DNA of 64,000 nt from Cohaesibacter sp. ES.047 (lineage in GTDB: Bacteria > Pseudomonadota > Alphaproteobacteria > Rhizobiales > Cohaesibacteraceae): NCBI RefSeq assembly GCF_900215505.1, contig NZ_LT907844.1, positions 4,418,001-4,482,000 of the forward strand, in the 5' to 3' direction. The notes beneath the pieces were generated by a model. That model worked only from the letters and a program-made list of their open reading frames with translations. It did no database searches and was not told where the DNA came from. Position 1 is the stretch's first letter, and the number at the start of each line of letters is the position of its first letter. Both the position numbers and the translations under genes were made by a program. Below are positions 19,883 through 29,586 of this stretch, in pieces.

Positions 19883-20201
19883 AGCCTTGATTATCTACCT
19901 TGAGATGCACAGATTAGAGTTTGCCTTTTCGGACCGCACAGACATCAAACACTCAATAATTCGGCCAACTCGTCTAAAAGACTTGAAATGACACTCTTTC
20001 TTTGTGCTATGAAGGGCGGACAAATGGATCTAGCCACCTCTAGTTTTGAATGGTTCTAAAAATACGCTATTAAACTTGTCTCTATCAGTCAAGTTATAAC
20101 CATTCGACACATCGCAGGTAATTTGTATTTACACATATTTGTCCTGCGTGATCGTGGCGCGATCCTGACGAGACAACCATAAAGAGAGGACCGGGCACTC
20201 T
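19883..20201. other. Divergent promoter region, suf operon / alpha-beta hydrolase
   Basis: This 319-base gap separates the first suf gene (minus) from the hydrolase gene (plus). It contains the Irr-box-like dyad at 20044-20060. I find no clear RirA-type TGA-N9-TCA element and no gene. Confidence 0.55.
20044..20060. promoter_or_regulatory. Irr/ICE-like iron-control dyad upstream of the suf operon
   Basis: TTTTGAA-TGG-TTCTAAA differs at one base from the ICE consensus TTTAGAA-N3-TTCTAAA bound by the rhizobial iron regulator Irr. It lies about 160 bases upstream of the first suf gene start. suf operons of rhizobia are known iron-regulated targets, which supports the reading; binding itself is inferred. 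Confidence 0.5.
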
Positions 20202-20894
20202 ATGCCAGAGGTAATCTTCAACGGCCCTTCGGGGCGCCTGGAAGGCCGTCTTCATCCTTCCAAAAACCGCAAAGCTCCGATCGCACTCATCCTGCATCCG
20301 CATCCCCGCTTCGGCGGCACCATGAACAACGAGATTATCTATCATCTCTATTACATGTTTGCCCGCCGCGGGTTCACGGTTCTGCGGTTCAACTTCCGCG
20401 GCGTCGGCCGCTCGCAAGGCACATTCGATCACGGTGTAGGAGAGCTGTCCGATGCTGCTGCTGCGCTCGACTGGGTCCAGACCTTCCATTCCGAAGCACC
20501 GGGCGTCTGGATTGCAGGCTTCTCCTTTGGTGCCTGGATCGGCATGCAGCTTCTGATGCGCCGCCCGGAAGTCGAGGGCTTCATCTCGATCGCGCCACCG
20601 GCGAACCTCTATGACTTCTCCTTCCTTGCCCCCTGCCCGTCCTCCGGTCTCATCACTCACGGCGGCATGGACAAGGTCGTGCCGCACAAGGATGTTCAGG
20701 CCCTCGTTGACAAGCTCAAGACCCAAAAGGGCATTGTCATCGATCAGGAGATCATTCCCGGTGCCAACCACTTCTTCAAGGAAGAGACGGATCAGTTGAT
20801 CAATGTCTGCGCCAACTATCTTGATCAGCGCATCGGCTTCGACCCGACCCAGCTTGAAGATTTTTCCGAAAGCGATGACGACGAAGACGCCTAG
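20202..20894 (+). CDS. Alpha/beta hydrolase
   Basis: A 230-residue cytoplasmic alpha/beta hydrolase. It has the HPHPRFGGTMNN oxyanion loop, the nucleophile elbow GFSFGAW (Ser near 112), an aspartate in HGGMDKVVP, and the histidine in PGANHFF, so the Ser-Asp-His triad appears complete. The C-terminus is strongly acidic. The family occurs widely in proteobacteria, with unknown substrate, probably an ester. AGAGAGGA lies upstream of the ATG. A terminator follows. Confidence 0.85.
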   Translation: MPEVIFNGPSGRLEGRLHPSKNRKAPIALILHPHPRFGGTMNNEIIYHLYYMFARRGFTVLRFNFRGVGRSQGTFDHGVGELSDAAAALDWVQTFHSEAPGVWIAGFSFGAWIGMQLLMRRPEVEGFISIAPPANLYDFSFLAPCPSSGLITHGGMDKVVPHKDVQALVDKLKTQKGIVIDQEIIPGANHFFKEETDQLINVCANYLDQRIGFDPTQLEDFSESDDDEDA

Positions 20895-20935
20895 CGTCCG
20901 CCTCTGACAGGTTTGGATCAGTCGCAAGAAATCAC

Positions 20936-20960
20936 GGCCGCCTCACAAGGGCGGCCTTTT
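20936..20960 (+). terminator. Terminator after the alpha/beta hydrolase gene
   Basis: GGCCGCC (20936-20942) pairs with GGCGGCC (20950-20956), followed by TTTT. It serves the plus-strand gene; there is no good T-tract on the other strand. Confidence 0.8.
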
Positions 20961-21063
20961 CATTTTTGTAAAACGCCAGATTTGCAAAAGGCCAGCCGCT
21001 CTGAATGCTCCTGATCGGCGTAATTTCCCGGCACATCCACCATGCCAATTGCCCTCACCGCAC

Positions 21064-22212
21064 CTATATCTTGTCGGCAGGCATGGCCATCACACCACCC
21101 GGCATTGGCGCGGCGACGCCGGTCGTCCCCGGGAACGTCAGCGGCAGTCCTTTCCGTGAGCGGATCGCCAGATAGGCAAAGGCCTCGGCTTCCAGAGCAT
21201 CCCCACGCCAGCCGAGCGCATCAGCCCCCATGACAGGCATGTCCAGTGCCTCTGACAATTGTGCCATCATCCAGTCATTGCGTTGCCCACCGCCACATAT
21301 GATGGCCATCGTGGCAGCGCCGCCAAACCGCACTTCCATATGTTCAAGGCCAAGACAGATCGTCTCGACCGTGAACGCCGTCAGGGTTGCAGCGCCATCC
21401 TCCGTCGAAAGCTGCGCCACCGGCTCGATATCAAAGGCATTGCGATCGAGCGACTTGGGCGCCTCACGCTTGAAATAGGGATTGCCCATCAGGCCAAGCA
21501 GCGCCAGAAAATCAACCTGACCTTTTGCCGCGATCTGGCCGCCTTTATCCATCGAGACATCCGCACGCGCCCGCACCCAATCATTGATCAGCGCGTTGCC
21601 CGGCCCACTGTCAAACGCCATGAGACCACCATCCGCACCAATCCATGTGATGTTGGCAACCCCGCCGATATTGACCACCGCAACAGGCGGCGTCACGGGG
21701 ATGCTGCTCGCACCAACAAGCGCCTGATGATAGATCGGCACAAGCGGCGCGCCCTGCCCGCCAGCGTCAACATCGGCAGCGCGAAAATCATGCACAACGG
21801 GCAAACCAGTCGCATCAGCCAGCGCCTGTCCGTCTCCGATCTGCATCGTGACCCCCGCAGCCGGATTGTGCCAGACCGTCTGGCCATGGAACCCGACAAG
21901 ATCCGGGCGAAAACCTTCCGCCCCTTTGCCGGCTAACAGCTGCGCGACAGCCTCTGCATGCGCCTTGGTGATCATCGCCTCAGCCTCAGGCAGGCACCCC
22001 GGCCTTGCGTCCCGATCCTCAAGCCCACGGGCATCATCAAGCGCCTGACGCAAGAGATCCTGCTCAGCGCCGTCATAGGGCCGAAAGGCCGGCGCGATGG
22101 GGCGAACAGCCGCTTCACCATCGCTCTCAATCAGCGCAGCATCGACGCCATCGCAGGAAGTTCCGCTCATCAAGCCCACCGCCAGAATGCTTTTCTTCTG
22201 ATTTTCTGCCAA
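21064..22212 (-). CDS. anmK: Anhydro-N-acetylmuramic acid kinase
   Basis: A 382-residue kinase that cleaves and phosphorylates 1,6-anhydro-MurNAc recovered from peptidoglycan turnover to give MurNAc-6-phosphate. Signatures are GLMSGTSCDGVDAAL at the N-terminus, GFHGQTVWHNP with catalytic context, NIGGVANITWIG and FDSGPGNALIND. Length matches the family. It is divergent from tyrS, a common neighbourhood in alphaproteobacteria. The recycling role fits with the amidase and PBP genes further on, though these are separate units. Confidence 0.95.
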   Translation of the reverse strand: MAENQKKSILAVGLMSGTSCDGVDAALIESDGEAAVRPIAPAFRPYDGAEQDLLRQALDDARGLEDRDARPGCLPEAEAMITKAHAEAVAQLLAGKGAEGFRPDLVGFHGQTVWHNPAAGVTMQIGDGQALADATGLPVVHDFRAADVDAGGQGAPLVPIYHQALVGASSIPVTPPVAVVNIGGVANITWIGADGGLMAFDSGPGNALINDWVRARADVSMDKGGQIAAKGQVDFLALLGLMGNPYFKREAPKSLDRNAFDIEPVAQLSTEDGAATLTAFTVETICLGLEHMEVRFGGAATMAIICGGGQRNDWMMAQLSEALDMPVMGADALGWRGDALEAEAFAYLAIRSRKGLPLTFPGTTGVAAPMPGGVMAMPADKI

Positions 22213-22375
22213 TTTTCTTCCCCTTCGTGCAAATGCGATGGTGAATTCTCTTCTGAACTTTGCTAGACCAACGATCCTGAGGCTCTTTGCGGTGCGCCCG
22301 GCATCGCGTCTTGCGCATGCGACTCAAGAGCCAAGATTAGCAGTAACAACCGTTTAATTAAGGAGAAAAGCGGCA

Positions 22376-23632
22376 ATGACCGCCTTCAAATCCGAATTTC
22401 TTCACACCCTGAATGAGCGTGGCTTCATTCATCAGTGCTCGGACCCGGAAGGGTTGGACAAACTCTTTTGCAATGAAACGGTGACTGCCTATATCGGCTA
22501 TGATTGCACGGCTCCCTCGGTTCATGTCGGCAATCTGGTGTCCATGATGATCCTGCACTGGATGCAGAAAACCGGCCATCGCCCCATCGCCCTGATGGGT
22601 GGCGGCACCACGATGGTGGGTGATCCGTCCGGCCGGGACGAGAGCCGCCTGCTTCTGACGCCAGAAAAGATCCAGTCCAACAAGGACAGCATCCGCGAGA
22701 TTTTCTCCAAGCTGCTGACCTTTGGTGATGGTCCGACCGATGCCGTTCAGGAAGACAATGCCAACTGGTTACTCGATCTCAATTATGTCGAATTCCTTCG
22801 CGACATTGGCAGCAAATTCTCGGTCAACCAGATGCTGGCCCGCGATGCTGTGCGTCTGCGTCTTGAACGCGAGCAGGCCCTCAGCTTCCTTGAATTCAAC
22901 TACATGATCCTTCAGGCCTATGACTACACGGTGCTGAACAAGAAATATAACTGCAAGCTTCAGATGGGCGGCTCGGATCAGTGGGGCAACATCGTCTCCG
23001 GCATCGACCTCTGCCGTCGCATGAACGGGGTTGAGACCTATGGTGTCACCGTGCCACTGATCACCAAATCCGACGGATCCAAAATGGGCAAGTCGGTTGA
23101 TGGTGCCGTCTGGCTGCGCGCGGATATGTACAGCCCCTACGACTACTGGCAGTTCTGGCGCAACGTCAGTGATGCCGACGTCGGACGCTTCCTGCGCCTT
23201 TACACCACAATGCCGATGGACGAAGTCCGCCGCCTTGAAGCGCTGGAAGGCAACGAGTTGAACGAGGCCAAGAAAATCCTCGCAACCGAGGCAACGGCTC
23301 TAATTCATAGTCGCGCCGATGCCGAACAGGCCGCCGAAACGGCTCGCAAGACCTTCGAGGAAGGTCTGGGCGCGACTGCCAATCTGCCGACCATCGAGAT
23401 TGCCAAAAGTGATCTTGAAGCGGGTATGGGCATCCTTTCCGCCTTCGTCACCGCCGGGCTTGCAAAATCCAATGGCGACGCGCGCCGGTCGATCAAGGGC
23501 GGAGCTCTCAAGATCAACGACGCAACGGTCAGTGACGACAGCACCAGTCTCGGTCTGGAAGACGTCAATCAGGACGGCGTGATCAAGCTCTCTATGGGCA
23601 AGAAAAAGCACGTCCTGCTGAAACTCGCCTGA
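22376..23632 (+). CDS. tyrS: Tyrosyl-tRNA synthetase
   Basis: A 418-residue class I aminoacyl-tRNA synthetase that charges tRNA-Tyr. The HIGH-like motif reads HVGN in PSVHVGNLV, the KMSKS-like motif reads KMGKS, and QMGGSDQWGNIV is the tyrosine-specific signature. A C-terminal S4 RNA-binding domain covers about residues 350-418 (GDARRSIKGGALKINDATV). AAGGAG precedes ATG 22376. A strong terminator follows. Confidence 0.97.
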   Translation: MTAFKSEFLHTLNERGFIHQCSDPEGLDKLFCNETVTAYIGYDCTAPSVHVGNLVSMMILHWMQKTGHRPIALMGGGTTMVGDPSGRDESRLLLTPEKIQSNKDSIREIFSKLLTFGDGPTDAVQEDNANWLLDLNYVEFLRDIGSKFSVNQMLARDAVRLRLEREQALSFLEFNYMILQAYDYTVLNKKYNCKLQMGGSDQWGNIVSGIDLCRRMNGVETYGVTVPLITKSDGSKMGKSVDGAVWLRADMYSPYDYWQFWRNVSDADVGRFLRLYTTMPMDEVRRLEALEGNELNEAKKILATEATALIHSRADAEQAAETARKTFEEGLGATANLPTIEIAKSDLEAGMGILSAFVTAGLAKSNGDARRSIKGGALKINDATVSDDSTSLGLEDVNQDGVIKLSMGKKKHVLLKLA

Positions 23633-23666
23633 TCACTCATTTTCAGCGATGATCAAGGCCCAATAT

Positions 23667-23702
23667 AAAAGGCTCCCCACGCTTGGTGCGGGAGCCTTTT
23701 TT
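23667..23702. terminator. Bidirectional terminator between tyrS and the AsmA-like gene
   Basis: GGCTCCC (23671-23677) pairs with GGGAGCC (23690-23696), extended by an inner CAC/GTG stem with a bulge. AAAA precedes and TTTTTT follows, so both convergent genes may use it. Confidence 0.88.
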
Positions 23703-23722
23703 GATCTCCGATCCAGATTTCC

Positions 23723-26700
23723 TCAGCGGAATTCGAAGAGTTTGCGCAAGACACCGGGAGCAAGGATCGACGCCGGATTGACCACCACCGTTGGATTCCC
23801 CAACTTGCCCTTGATCTGATAGGTAAGCCCAAGCAGCCCCTCGTTCTTTCGGTTGCCCAACGCTCGACCGATGAGCGGCAGACGCGAGAAGATGTTGTTC
23901 ACCGTATAGGCAGGAATATAGGTCCCGGACAGCGAAAGCCCCTTGTTGCGCATGTCGATGGTCCCGCTCACGGTAGCGCCCAGCACGGGCCCTTTGAGAA
24001 CGCCGCTTGTCACGGCATAGATGCCTTTCGTGCCGGAATAATTGATCGTGAAACGCTCGAACTGGCTGTTCACCTGTTTGGTGGAAAGGGTACTCGCACG
24101 CTGCTGTGCCACCTCGCCGCTGATATTGAAATCCTTGACATAGACCGATCCGGATATTTCGTCCCAGCCATTGCGCAGCACGACCGAGAGATCAAGCCGG
24201 CCGCCGATCACCCGATCAATGACACCCATGAAACGGAACAGAGCTCCCGCATTGCCCGTAGAAACATGCAGCACGGGTTGCTTGGCGGCTTTGGTGCTCA
24301 CCTCAAGAGAGGATTGGCCATCAAGCAGGCCGCGAACGCGAACGGATTTGACTTTTCCTCTTTCAACGTGCTGGCTGCCTTCAAAATTGGTAATGGTGTG
24401 CCCTGACAAGCCAATCACCTTGTCGAAGCTTGCATTGATCACATAGCCCGACTGCATCGGCGGCGCGCCCTCACCCGATGCACCAAGATTGCTCGCAAGC
24501 AGTTTCCCCCGCAGATCGAGTATGCTGCCCGTTGCGCGCAGGGTATAGAAGTTCTTCTTGCTCTGAACCACATCAAGTCGCAGGCGATCACCTCGGCTCA
24601 ACTCAAGCTTGGAGATGGTCAGGCTCTTGAGGCCCTCTTTGGCATGCAGCTCCGCGGCCCCTTCCGCCTTGAAGCCATCGCCGGAAATGCTGATATTCTC
24701 AACCGTGACATCATCGCCCGACTGGATGACATCGAAGGTCGCCTTGCCCGATACATTGGGTTTCTTGCGCCAGCCAATTTCATCCATCACCAGTGATGCC
24801 TTGCTGAGGTCGACCTCGACCTTCGTCACGCTGCGTGCACCACCGCTTTGGGCAATCTTGACAGCAACGGGACCACGAAGCCATTTGTCGAGATCAAGTC
24901 CGAGATTGCGTCGGTCGTCATCGAAGAGCTGCAACTGGAAATTCGAGGCCAGTTCCACCGAGTCGTCTGTCGACGTCGTCAGATCAAGATTTGTCTTGAT
25001 GCCGTCCATCACCCCATTGCCTGCAATGTCGATGCGCTTGCCATCGGTCCCAATGGTCAGAGTCGCATCCTTGATGCTATGCCCCCGAATGTTGTTCCGG
25101 CTCGAGAAATCCTCCAGCGTGATCTTCGCGCTGTAAACGACATCGTCCTGCTTCAAATTCTTGATGAATGGAAAGGACACCTGCACGCGTGCCTTGGCCC
25201 TGCCTGCCACATCGTCGGGCGTGTGTTTCTCCTTGGCCAAAACATGCAGCGGCGCACTGTCGACAATTTCACCCAGCGCCTTGGCCGATCCGGATCCTTC
25301 CAGCATGATGATCCCGGTTGCCGGTTTTTCGGAATGGTCCGGGATCTCGATCCGGCCTGAGGAAATGGTGAAGGACCGCTCACCCTTGGTGATGAATCGC
25401 CCTTTCGTCAGGTTCGAAACAAAAGTTCGCCCTGTCACCAATCCCGTTCCGTTGACACCGACAGCTGGCGGAAAATCACCAAATCCCTTGAACCGCGCAT
25501 TCTTGACGCCGAAGGTCATGTTGACCGCATCATCGGGCAGCACCAACCGCCCCTGTTCGTTGCGTTTCAGCATGCTCTGGGTCAGCGCGAGGTCAACAGT
25601 CGCTCCGGTCAATTCACCTTTTTCGACATTCTCGATCACCCATTTTCGGGCACCATTGGCCACACTGATCGGCCACATTTGGGTCAGCAGATCATAGGGC
25701 ATCTGAGAGATCACAAACGTCATCCCCGTAGTCAATTCGCCTCCGACCATGGCCATGGAGCCACTGCCCTGAATCGACCCTTCATCCGCCAGCATGGCGA
25801 CACGATCAATTGTCGCAATGCCGGTGTCCCGACCGATCTTGGTATTGAGGATGAACTTGTTGAGCTTTTCGGGCGGCAAGGGATTGTCCCGTGCAGCAAG
25901 GGTGATATCGGTCCCCTCCAGAGCAATGCGGATATCGCCTTTACGAGACTTGGGCCAGATGGCCAACCCCTTGAACGCACCGCCGGTTTCACCAAAATGC
26001 ACATCACCGCGCGTCAGCCTGAGAGCCCGCAATCTCGGCACCCATTCAAACCGGAAACTGGCCTCATCAAGCAGAGCCGTATCTTTCTCGCCAAAATCAA
26101 GCTGCCCTGCCCCAACATCGAGCGCAGCGAGCATGCCAACCAGCTCTCCCTTGAGATCAAAGTCGAGACGTGCCCCACCATAGAAGGGTGAAGAGAACTG
26201 AAATCCTGGGCGGTCGTTGTCGAGTTCGGGAGAAAAATCAGCCAGAGCAACATCTGCAAAACGGAATTCGATGGACCGCCCCTCGACACCGCGCTCCTCT
26301 TCCGGCATGGGGAATTCAGCCATGGCGAAACCGATGCGGCCATTGCTCCCATCCGCAGCAAAATCGATCCGCCAGAGATTGTCTTTCTCACCAATGGGAT
26401 TGTAGGAAAACGCGACTTTTTCAAAGGTGCGTGATCGTCCATCAATCGCATCATCGAAGGTCACCTGAGTGTCGCGAATGAGGATCCTTGGCGGCCGCTT
26501 TTTCAAGTCATCATCCGCAAGCGGACGGATCGCACGACGCATCGCATAGATGTAGGACACGAACCCCGGTTCGCTTGCGTCATAGAAGATCGCCTCGGAG
26601 CGTACTGGCGGCCCCACCACCTCTTCCATGGCGCCGGGATCCTGACCGGCAATGAGAAAGCGTCCGCGTTCATCGCGTTCAACATGCGCCCTCATGCTGG

Positions 26701-27196
26701 GAATGAAGATCATGGAAGGACGGAATCGCCTGTCGAACAGATCCATCAATCCCGCTTCAAGATCGATGCGGGGCGCTGAAAGAAGAATTCGCTCACCCTC
26801 GCGCAGGGTTACATTGGACAGCCTGAGGGCCACAAGACCATTTTCAGCAAGGCTGATCTGGGCATCCTCGATATCCAGCATCTGCCCTTCAGGAAGACGG
26901 TCCGCCGCTTCTTCTTCGATTTCCGTGAGAAAAGAGCTGACCGACAAGGGAGAGATCCAAAGACGCAGCGCGCCAAGACCGATCACCAGACAGAGAACAA
27001 GGACGAGGCCTCCCAGAACATAAAGGATCTTGCGGACAACTGGGCGACGCTTTTTCCCGTTCGGCCCCTCGCCACCTTCGGAAAGGTTGCCCTTGGCTGA
27101 CTGTTCAGCGGGTATACCGTTCAATTCGTCAGCCAAACTGCGTCGCCTCCCTATGTTCTTGTCTCTTCCCAAATCGGATTTCAGACGCCATTGCAA
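23723..27196 (-). CDS. YhdP/AsmA-like envelope protein (DUF3971)
   Basis: An 1157-residue protein. A basic cytoplasmic N-terminus (about 50 residues) and one transmembrane helix (KILYVLGGLVLVLCLVIGLG, about 55-75) anchor a long beta-rich periplasmic body of repeated amphipathic strands. The C-terminus has the AsmA_2-like region ending in LGNPTVVVNPASILAPGVLRKLFEF. The architecture matches YhdP-like DUF3971 proteins of the AsmA group, thought to bridge inner and outer membranes and move phospholipid. The specific role here is inferred. The start at 27196 gives a plausible n-region; no internal defect is seen. Confidence 0.85.
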   Translation of the reverse strand: MQWRLKSDLGRDKNIGRRRSLADELNGIPAEQSAKGNLSEGGEGPNGKKRRPVVRKILYVLGGLVLVLCLVIGLGALRLWISPLSVSSFLTEIEEEAADRLPEGQMLDIEDAQISLAENGLVALRLSNVTLREGERILLSAPRIDLEAGLMDLFDRRFRPSMIFIPSMRAHVERDERGRFLIAGQDPGAMEEVVGPPVRSEAIFYDASEPGFVSYIYAMRRAIRPLADDDLKKRPPRILIRDTQVTFDDAIDGRSRTFEKVAFSYNPIGEKDNLWRIDFAADGSNGRIGFAMAEFPMPEEERGVEGRSIEFRFADVALADFSPELDNDRPGFQFSSPFYGGARLDFDLKGELVGMLAALDVGAGQLDFGEKDTALLDEASFRFEWVPRLRALRLTRGDVHFGETGGAFKGLAIWPKSRKGDIRIALEGTDITLAARDNPLPPEKLNKFILNTKIGRDTGIATIDRVAMLADEGSIQGSGSMAMVGGELTTGMTFVISQMPYDLLTQMWPISVANGARKWVIENVEKGELTGATVDLALTQSMLKRNEQGRLVLPDDAVNMTFGVKNARFKGFGDFPPAVGVNGTGLVTGRTFVSNLTKGRFITKGERSFTISSGRIEIPDHSEKPATGIIMLEGSGSAKALGEIVDSAPLHVLAKEKHTPDDVAGRAKARVQVSFPFIKNLKQDDVVYSAKITLEDFSSRNNIRGHSIKDATLTIGTDGKRIDIAGNGVMDGIKTNLDLTTSTDDSVELASNFQLQLFDDDRRNLGLDLDKWLRGPVAVKIAQSGGARSVTKVEVDLSKASLVMDEIGWRKKPNVSGKATFDVIQSGDDVTVENISISGDGFKAEGAAELHAKEGLKSLTISKLELSRGDRLRLDVVQSKKNFYTLRATGSILDLRGKLLASNLGASGEGAPPMQSGYVINASFDKVIGLSGHTITNFEGSQHVERGKVKSVRVRGLLDGQSSLEVSTKAAKQPVLHVSTGNAGALFRFMGVIDRVIGGRLDLSVVLRNGWDEISGSVYVKDFNISGEVAQQRASTLSTKQVNSQFERFTINYSGTKGIYAVTSGVLKGPVLGATVSGTIDMRNKGLSLSGTYIPAYTVNNIFSRLPLIGRALGNRKNEGLLGLTYQIKGKLGNPTVVVNPASILAPGVLRKLFEFR

Positions 27197-27413
27197 GTCC
27201 TGAGAACCTGATCACGCTTGTTCTGTTAGGCTAGAATCGGGCCCTTAACAAGAATTATCAAAATCCGAGTTGGTTCGATCAAGGGAATATGCCCAAATAT
27301 ACCGGCTTATCCGGTCTCGAATTGGTCCGGAGCTTCCAAAAACCCGTATCAGGAAGCACAAGCCACGATCCGTGCAAAAGAATGGTGCGAAAAAGGGACG
27401 AAAGGATGACGAC

Positions 27414-27899
27414 ATGACAGACAAGGCAACAGTGCTGGAACAGGGAGATACCGCTCCGGATTTCTCACTCCCGACCAACGGCTCCGGTACAGTGACGCTC
27501 AGCGCTCTGCAGGGAAACCCGGTTGTGGTCTATTTTTATCCAAAGGACAACACGCCGGGCTGCACCACAGAAGCCCTCGATTTCAGCGCCCTCAAGGATG
27601 AATTTGCAAGCCTTGACACCACCATCATCGGCATCTCGCCTGATAGCGTGAAAAAGCATGACAACTTCGTCGCCAAACATGACTTGACGATTCTTCTGGC
27701 CAGTGATGAAGACACCAGCACGTGTGAAGCCTATGGCATCTGGGGTGAGAAGAAGATGTATGGCAAGACCTTCATGGGCGTCGAACGCAGCACGTTTCTC
27801 ATTGACAAAGAAGGTAAAATTGCCAAGGTCTGGCGCAAGGTGAAAGTCAAGAACCACGCGTCAGACGTGCTTGATGCCGTCCGGACGCTGGACAAGTAA
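27414..27899 (+). CDS. bcp: Peroxiredoxin, Bcp/PrxQ type
   Basis: A 161-residue thiol peroxidase that reduces hydrogen peroxide and organic hydroperoxides. The peroxidatic cysteine C50 lies in YPKDNTPGCTTEA and a second cysteine, C104 in STCEAYG, is positioned as a resolving residue, though PrxQ enzymes often use a cysteine five residues after the first. No signal peptide, so cytosolic. The start is the ATG with AAAGGA upstream; the longer frame from 27270 codes a basic peptide without family similarity. A 9-base hairpin without T-tract (27910-27945) follows. Confidence 0.94.
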   Translation: MTDKATVLEQGDTAPDFSLPTNGSGTVTLSALQGNPVVVYFYPKDNTPGCTTEALDFSALKDEFASLDTTIIGISPDSVKKHDNFVAKHDLTILLASDEDTSTCEAYGIWGEKKMYGKTFMGVERSTFLIDKEGKIAKVWRKVKVKNHASDVLDAVRTLDK

Positions 27900-27909
27900 T
27901 CCAATGGCA

Positions 27910-27945
27910 ATGCCGGGGAAGACCGTCCAGCGGCCGCCCCGGCAT
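27910..27945 (+). terminator. GC-rich hairpin after bcp
   Basis: ATGCCGGGG (27910-27918) pairs exactly with CCCCGGCAT (27937-27945). There is no T-tract, so termination or mRNA stabilisation is uncertain. Confidence 0.4.
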
Positions 27946-28149
27946 CGCTCTCAAAAAAGCAAGATTCTCATGCCATCCCCTCTTTTTCCTTAACTCTTGC
28001 TGCCTTACCGGCCCGGCGACTAAGCTACGGTTTTTACGAAGATTTAACCTTCAGGCATCGCGCCTCAAAACAGCTCAAGTAACGAAATATTAACCATACC
28101 AAGGCTTTAATTATCGCAGTCGAAGACCAGTAAACGAGTTGGGCTGCAC

Positions 28150-29586
28150 ATGTTGTCAGATGGTAGACGCCGGAATTTCGGTCGCCGAAAGGAGCCGCAT
28201 CGCATCATCATTGCGCATGGCGATGTGGTACAGGATTTTACCGTACGCCCATGGATCATGTCTTCCGTCTTTGGACTCGGTTTGGTTTTCAGCCTTCTTT
28301 ATCTTTCCGCCACGACATATTTGGTCTTTCGCGATGAGGTCATCAGCTTCTCGCGCGCCGAACAGGCCCAGGTGCAAGCGGCCTATGAGGATCGCATTGC
28401 GCAATTGCGGTCGCAGCTTGATCGCGTCGCCAGCCGCCAGATGATTGATCAACAGGCGATTGAGACCCATGTGCAGCATCTCATGCGCAAACAGGCGGAT
28501 TTCGAAGCCTACTCTTCCGTCCTTGAACCGATCATCGAAAAGGCGCGCAAGGCCGGTGTCGCCATCCGTTCCGAGTTGAACGTCCCGATCCCGCGCCCTG
28601 CACCATGGCGCGAGAAGGAAAATCTCGAAGCCAGCACCAAGTCAGCACAAGTCGAGCAGCCGAAATTGGCAATCGCCAGCGCAAGCAACATCAGCGCCTT
28701 TCAATCGCCAAGCCATATCTCTGGGCGGTTCAAGGAACTCACACAGCTGGGCTTCCGATCCTCTCATTCGCTTGATGACACCCCGGACATCACAGGCAGC
28801 ATCGTGGTTGCCGAAGCCTTGCCGCTCGGGCTGGAACAGCCCAGCATTCTCGACACCCCGGCAGTCGCGGAGGGCAATCAGACGGTCGTCAAGCTCGCAG
28901 ACGCTGCAAACCGCCTAGAAACGGAAATGCTCGATAGTCAGGTCATCCTGCACAATCTGCTCAATGACCTGCAGCGCAAATCCACGCGGGTTGAAGCGCG
29001 CATCGCCAAACTGGGCATCAAGGTTCCTTTGCCATCCAGCGAAAAGCTCTCGATTGGTGGTCCCTTCATCCCAGTGAGCAGCGACATTGATCACGATAGG
29101 CTGGCCGAAGACGCAGAGAAGGTCAAACTGGCGCTGGACCGCTTCGTGCAGCTCAAGGATCAGGTCTACCGTCTTCCCATATCCCACCCGCTGCCCACAG
29201 GACACCTGAGCAGTCGCTTTGGCATTCGGCGAGATCCTTTTCTCAAGCGCATGTCAATGCACTCGGGCATCGACATCGCGGATAAATATGGAACACCCAT
29301 CCGCTCCGCAGGCACAGGTATCGTCACCCATGCCGGTCGCAAATCGGGTTATGGTCTGATGGTGGAGGTCAACCATGGAAACGGTGTCGTCAGCCGCTAT
29401 GCCCATATGAGCAAGACACTGGCCAAGAAGGGTGAAAAGGTCACCAAAGGCACAATTATTGGCAAGGTCGGCAGCTCGGGACGGTCCACCGGCCCGCACC
29501 TGCATTTCGAAACACGCGTGCGAAACAAGCCGGTGAATCCCTACTCCTTCCTGATTGCAGGCCAGGAATTGCGTCGCCTCATCTAG
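28150..29586 (+). CDS. M23-family (LytM) metalloendopeptidase, membrane anchored
   Basis: A 478-residue protein. One transmembrane helix near residues 37-60 (SSVFGLGLVFSLLYLSATTYL) follows a basic N-terminus, then a coiled coil (about 72-140), a variable linker, and a C-terminal M23 domain. The zinc site is intact: HSGIDIAD supplies His and Asp, and HLHFE the HxH ligand, with NHGNGVVSRYAHMS between. It probably cuts peptidoglycan crosslinks in the periplasm or activates amidases. TTAACCAT lies 53 bases before the start and TTAACC about 100 bases before, possibly CtrA half sites. Confidence 0.92.
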   Translation: MLSDGRRRNFGRRKEPHRIIIAHGDVVQDFTVRPWIMSSVFGLGLVFSLLYLSATTYLVFRDEVISFSRAEQAQVQAAYEDRIAQLRSQLDRVASRQMIDQQAIETHVQHLMRKQADFEAYSSVLEPIIEKARKAGVAIRSELNVPIPRPAPWREKENLEASTKSAQVEQPKLAIASASNISAFQSPSHISGRFKELTQLGFRSSHSLDDTPDITGSIVVAEALPLGLEQPSILDTPAVAEGNQTVVKLADAANRLETEMLDSQVILHNLLNDLQRKSTRVEARIAKLGIKVPLPSSEKLSIGGPFIPVSSDIDHDRLAEDAEKVKLALDRFVQLKDQVYRLPISHPLPTGHLSSRFGIRRDPFLKRMSMHSGIDIADKYGTPIRSAGTGIVTHAGRKSGYGLMVEVNHGNGVVSRYAHMSKTLAKKGEKVTKGTIIGKVGSSGRSTGPHLHFETRVRNKPVNPYSFLIAGQELRRLI

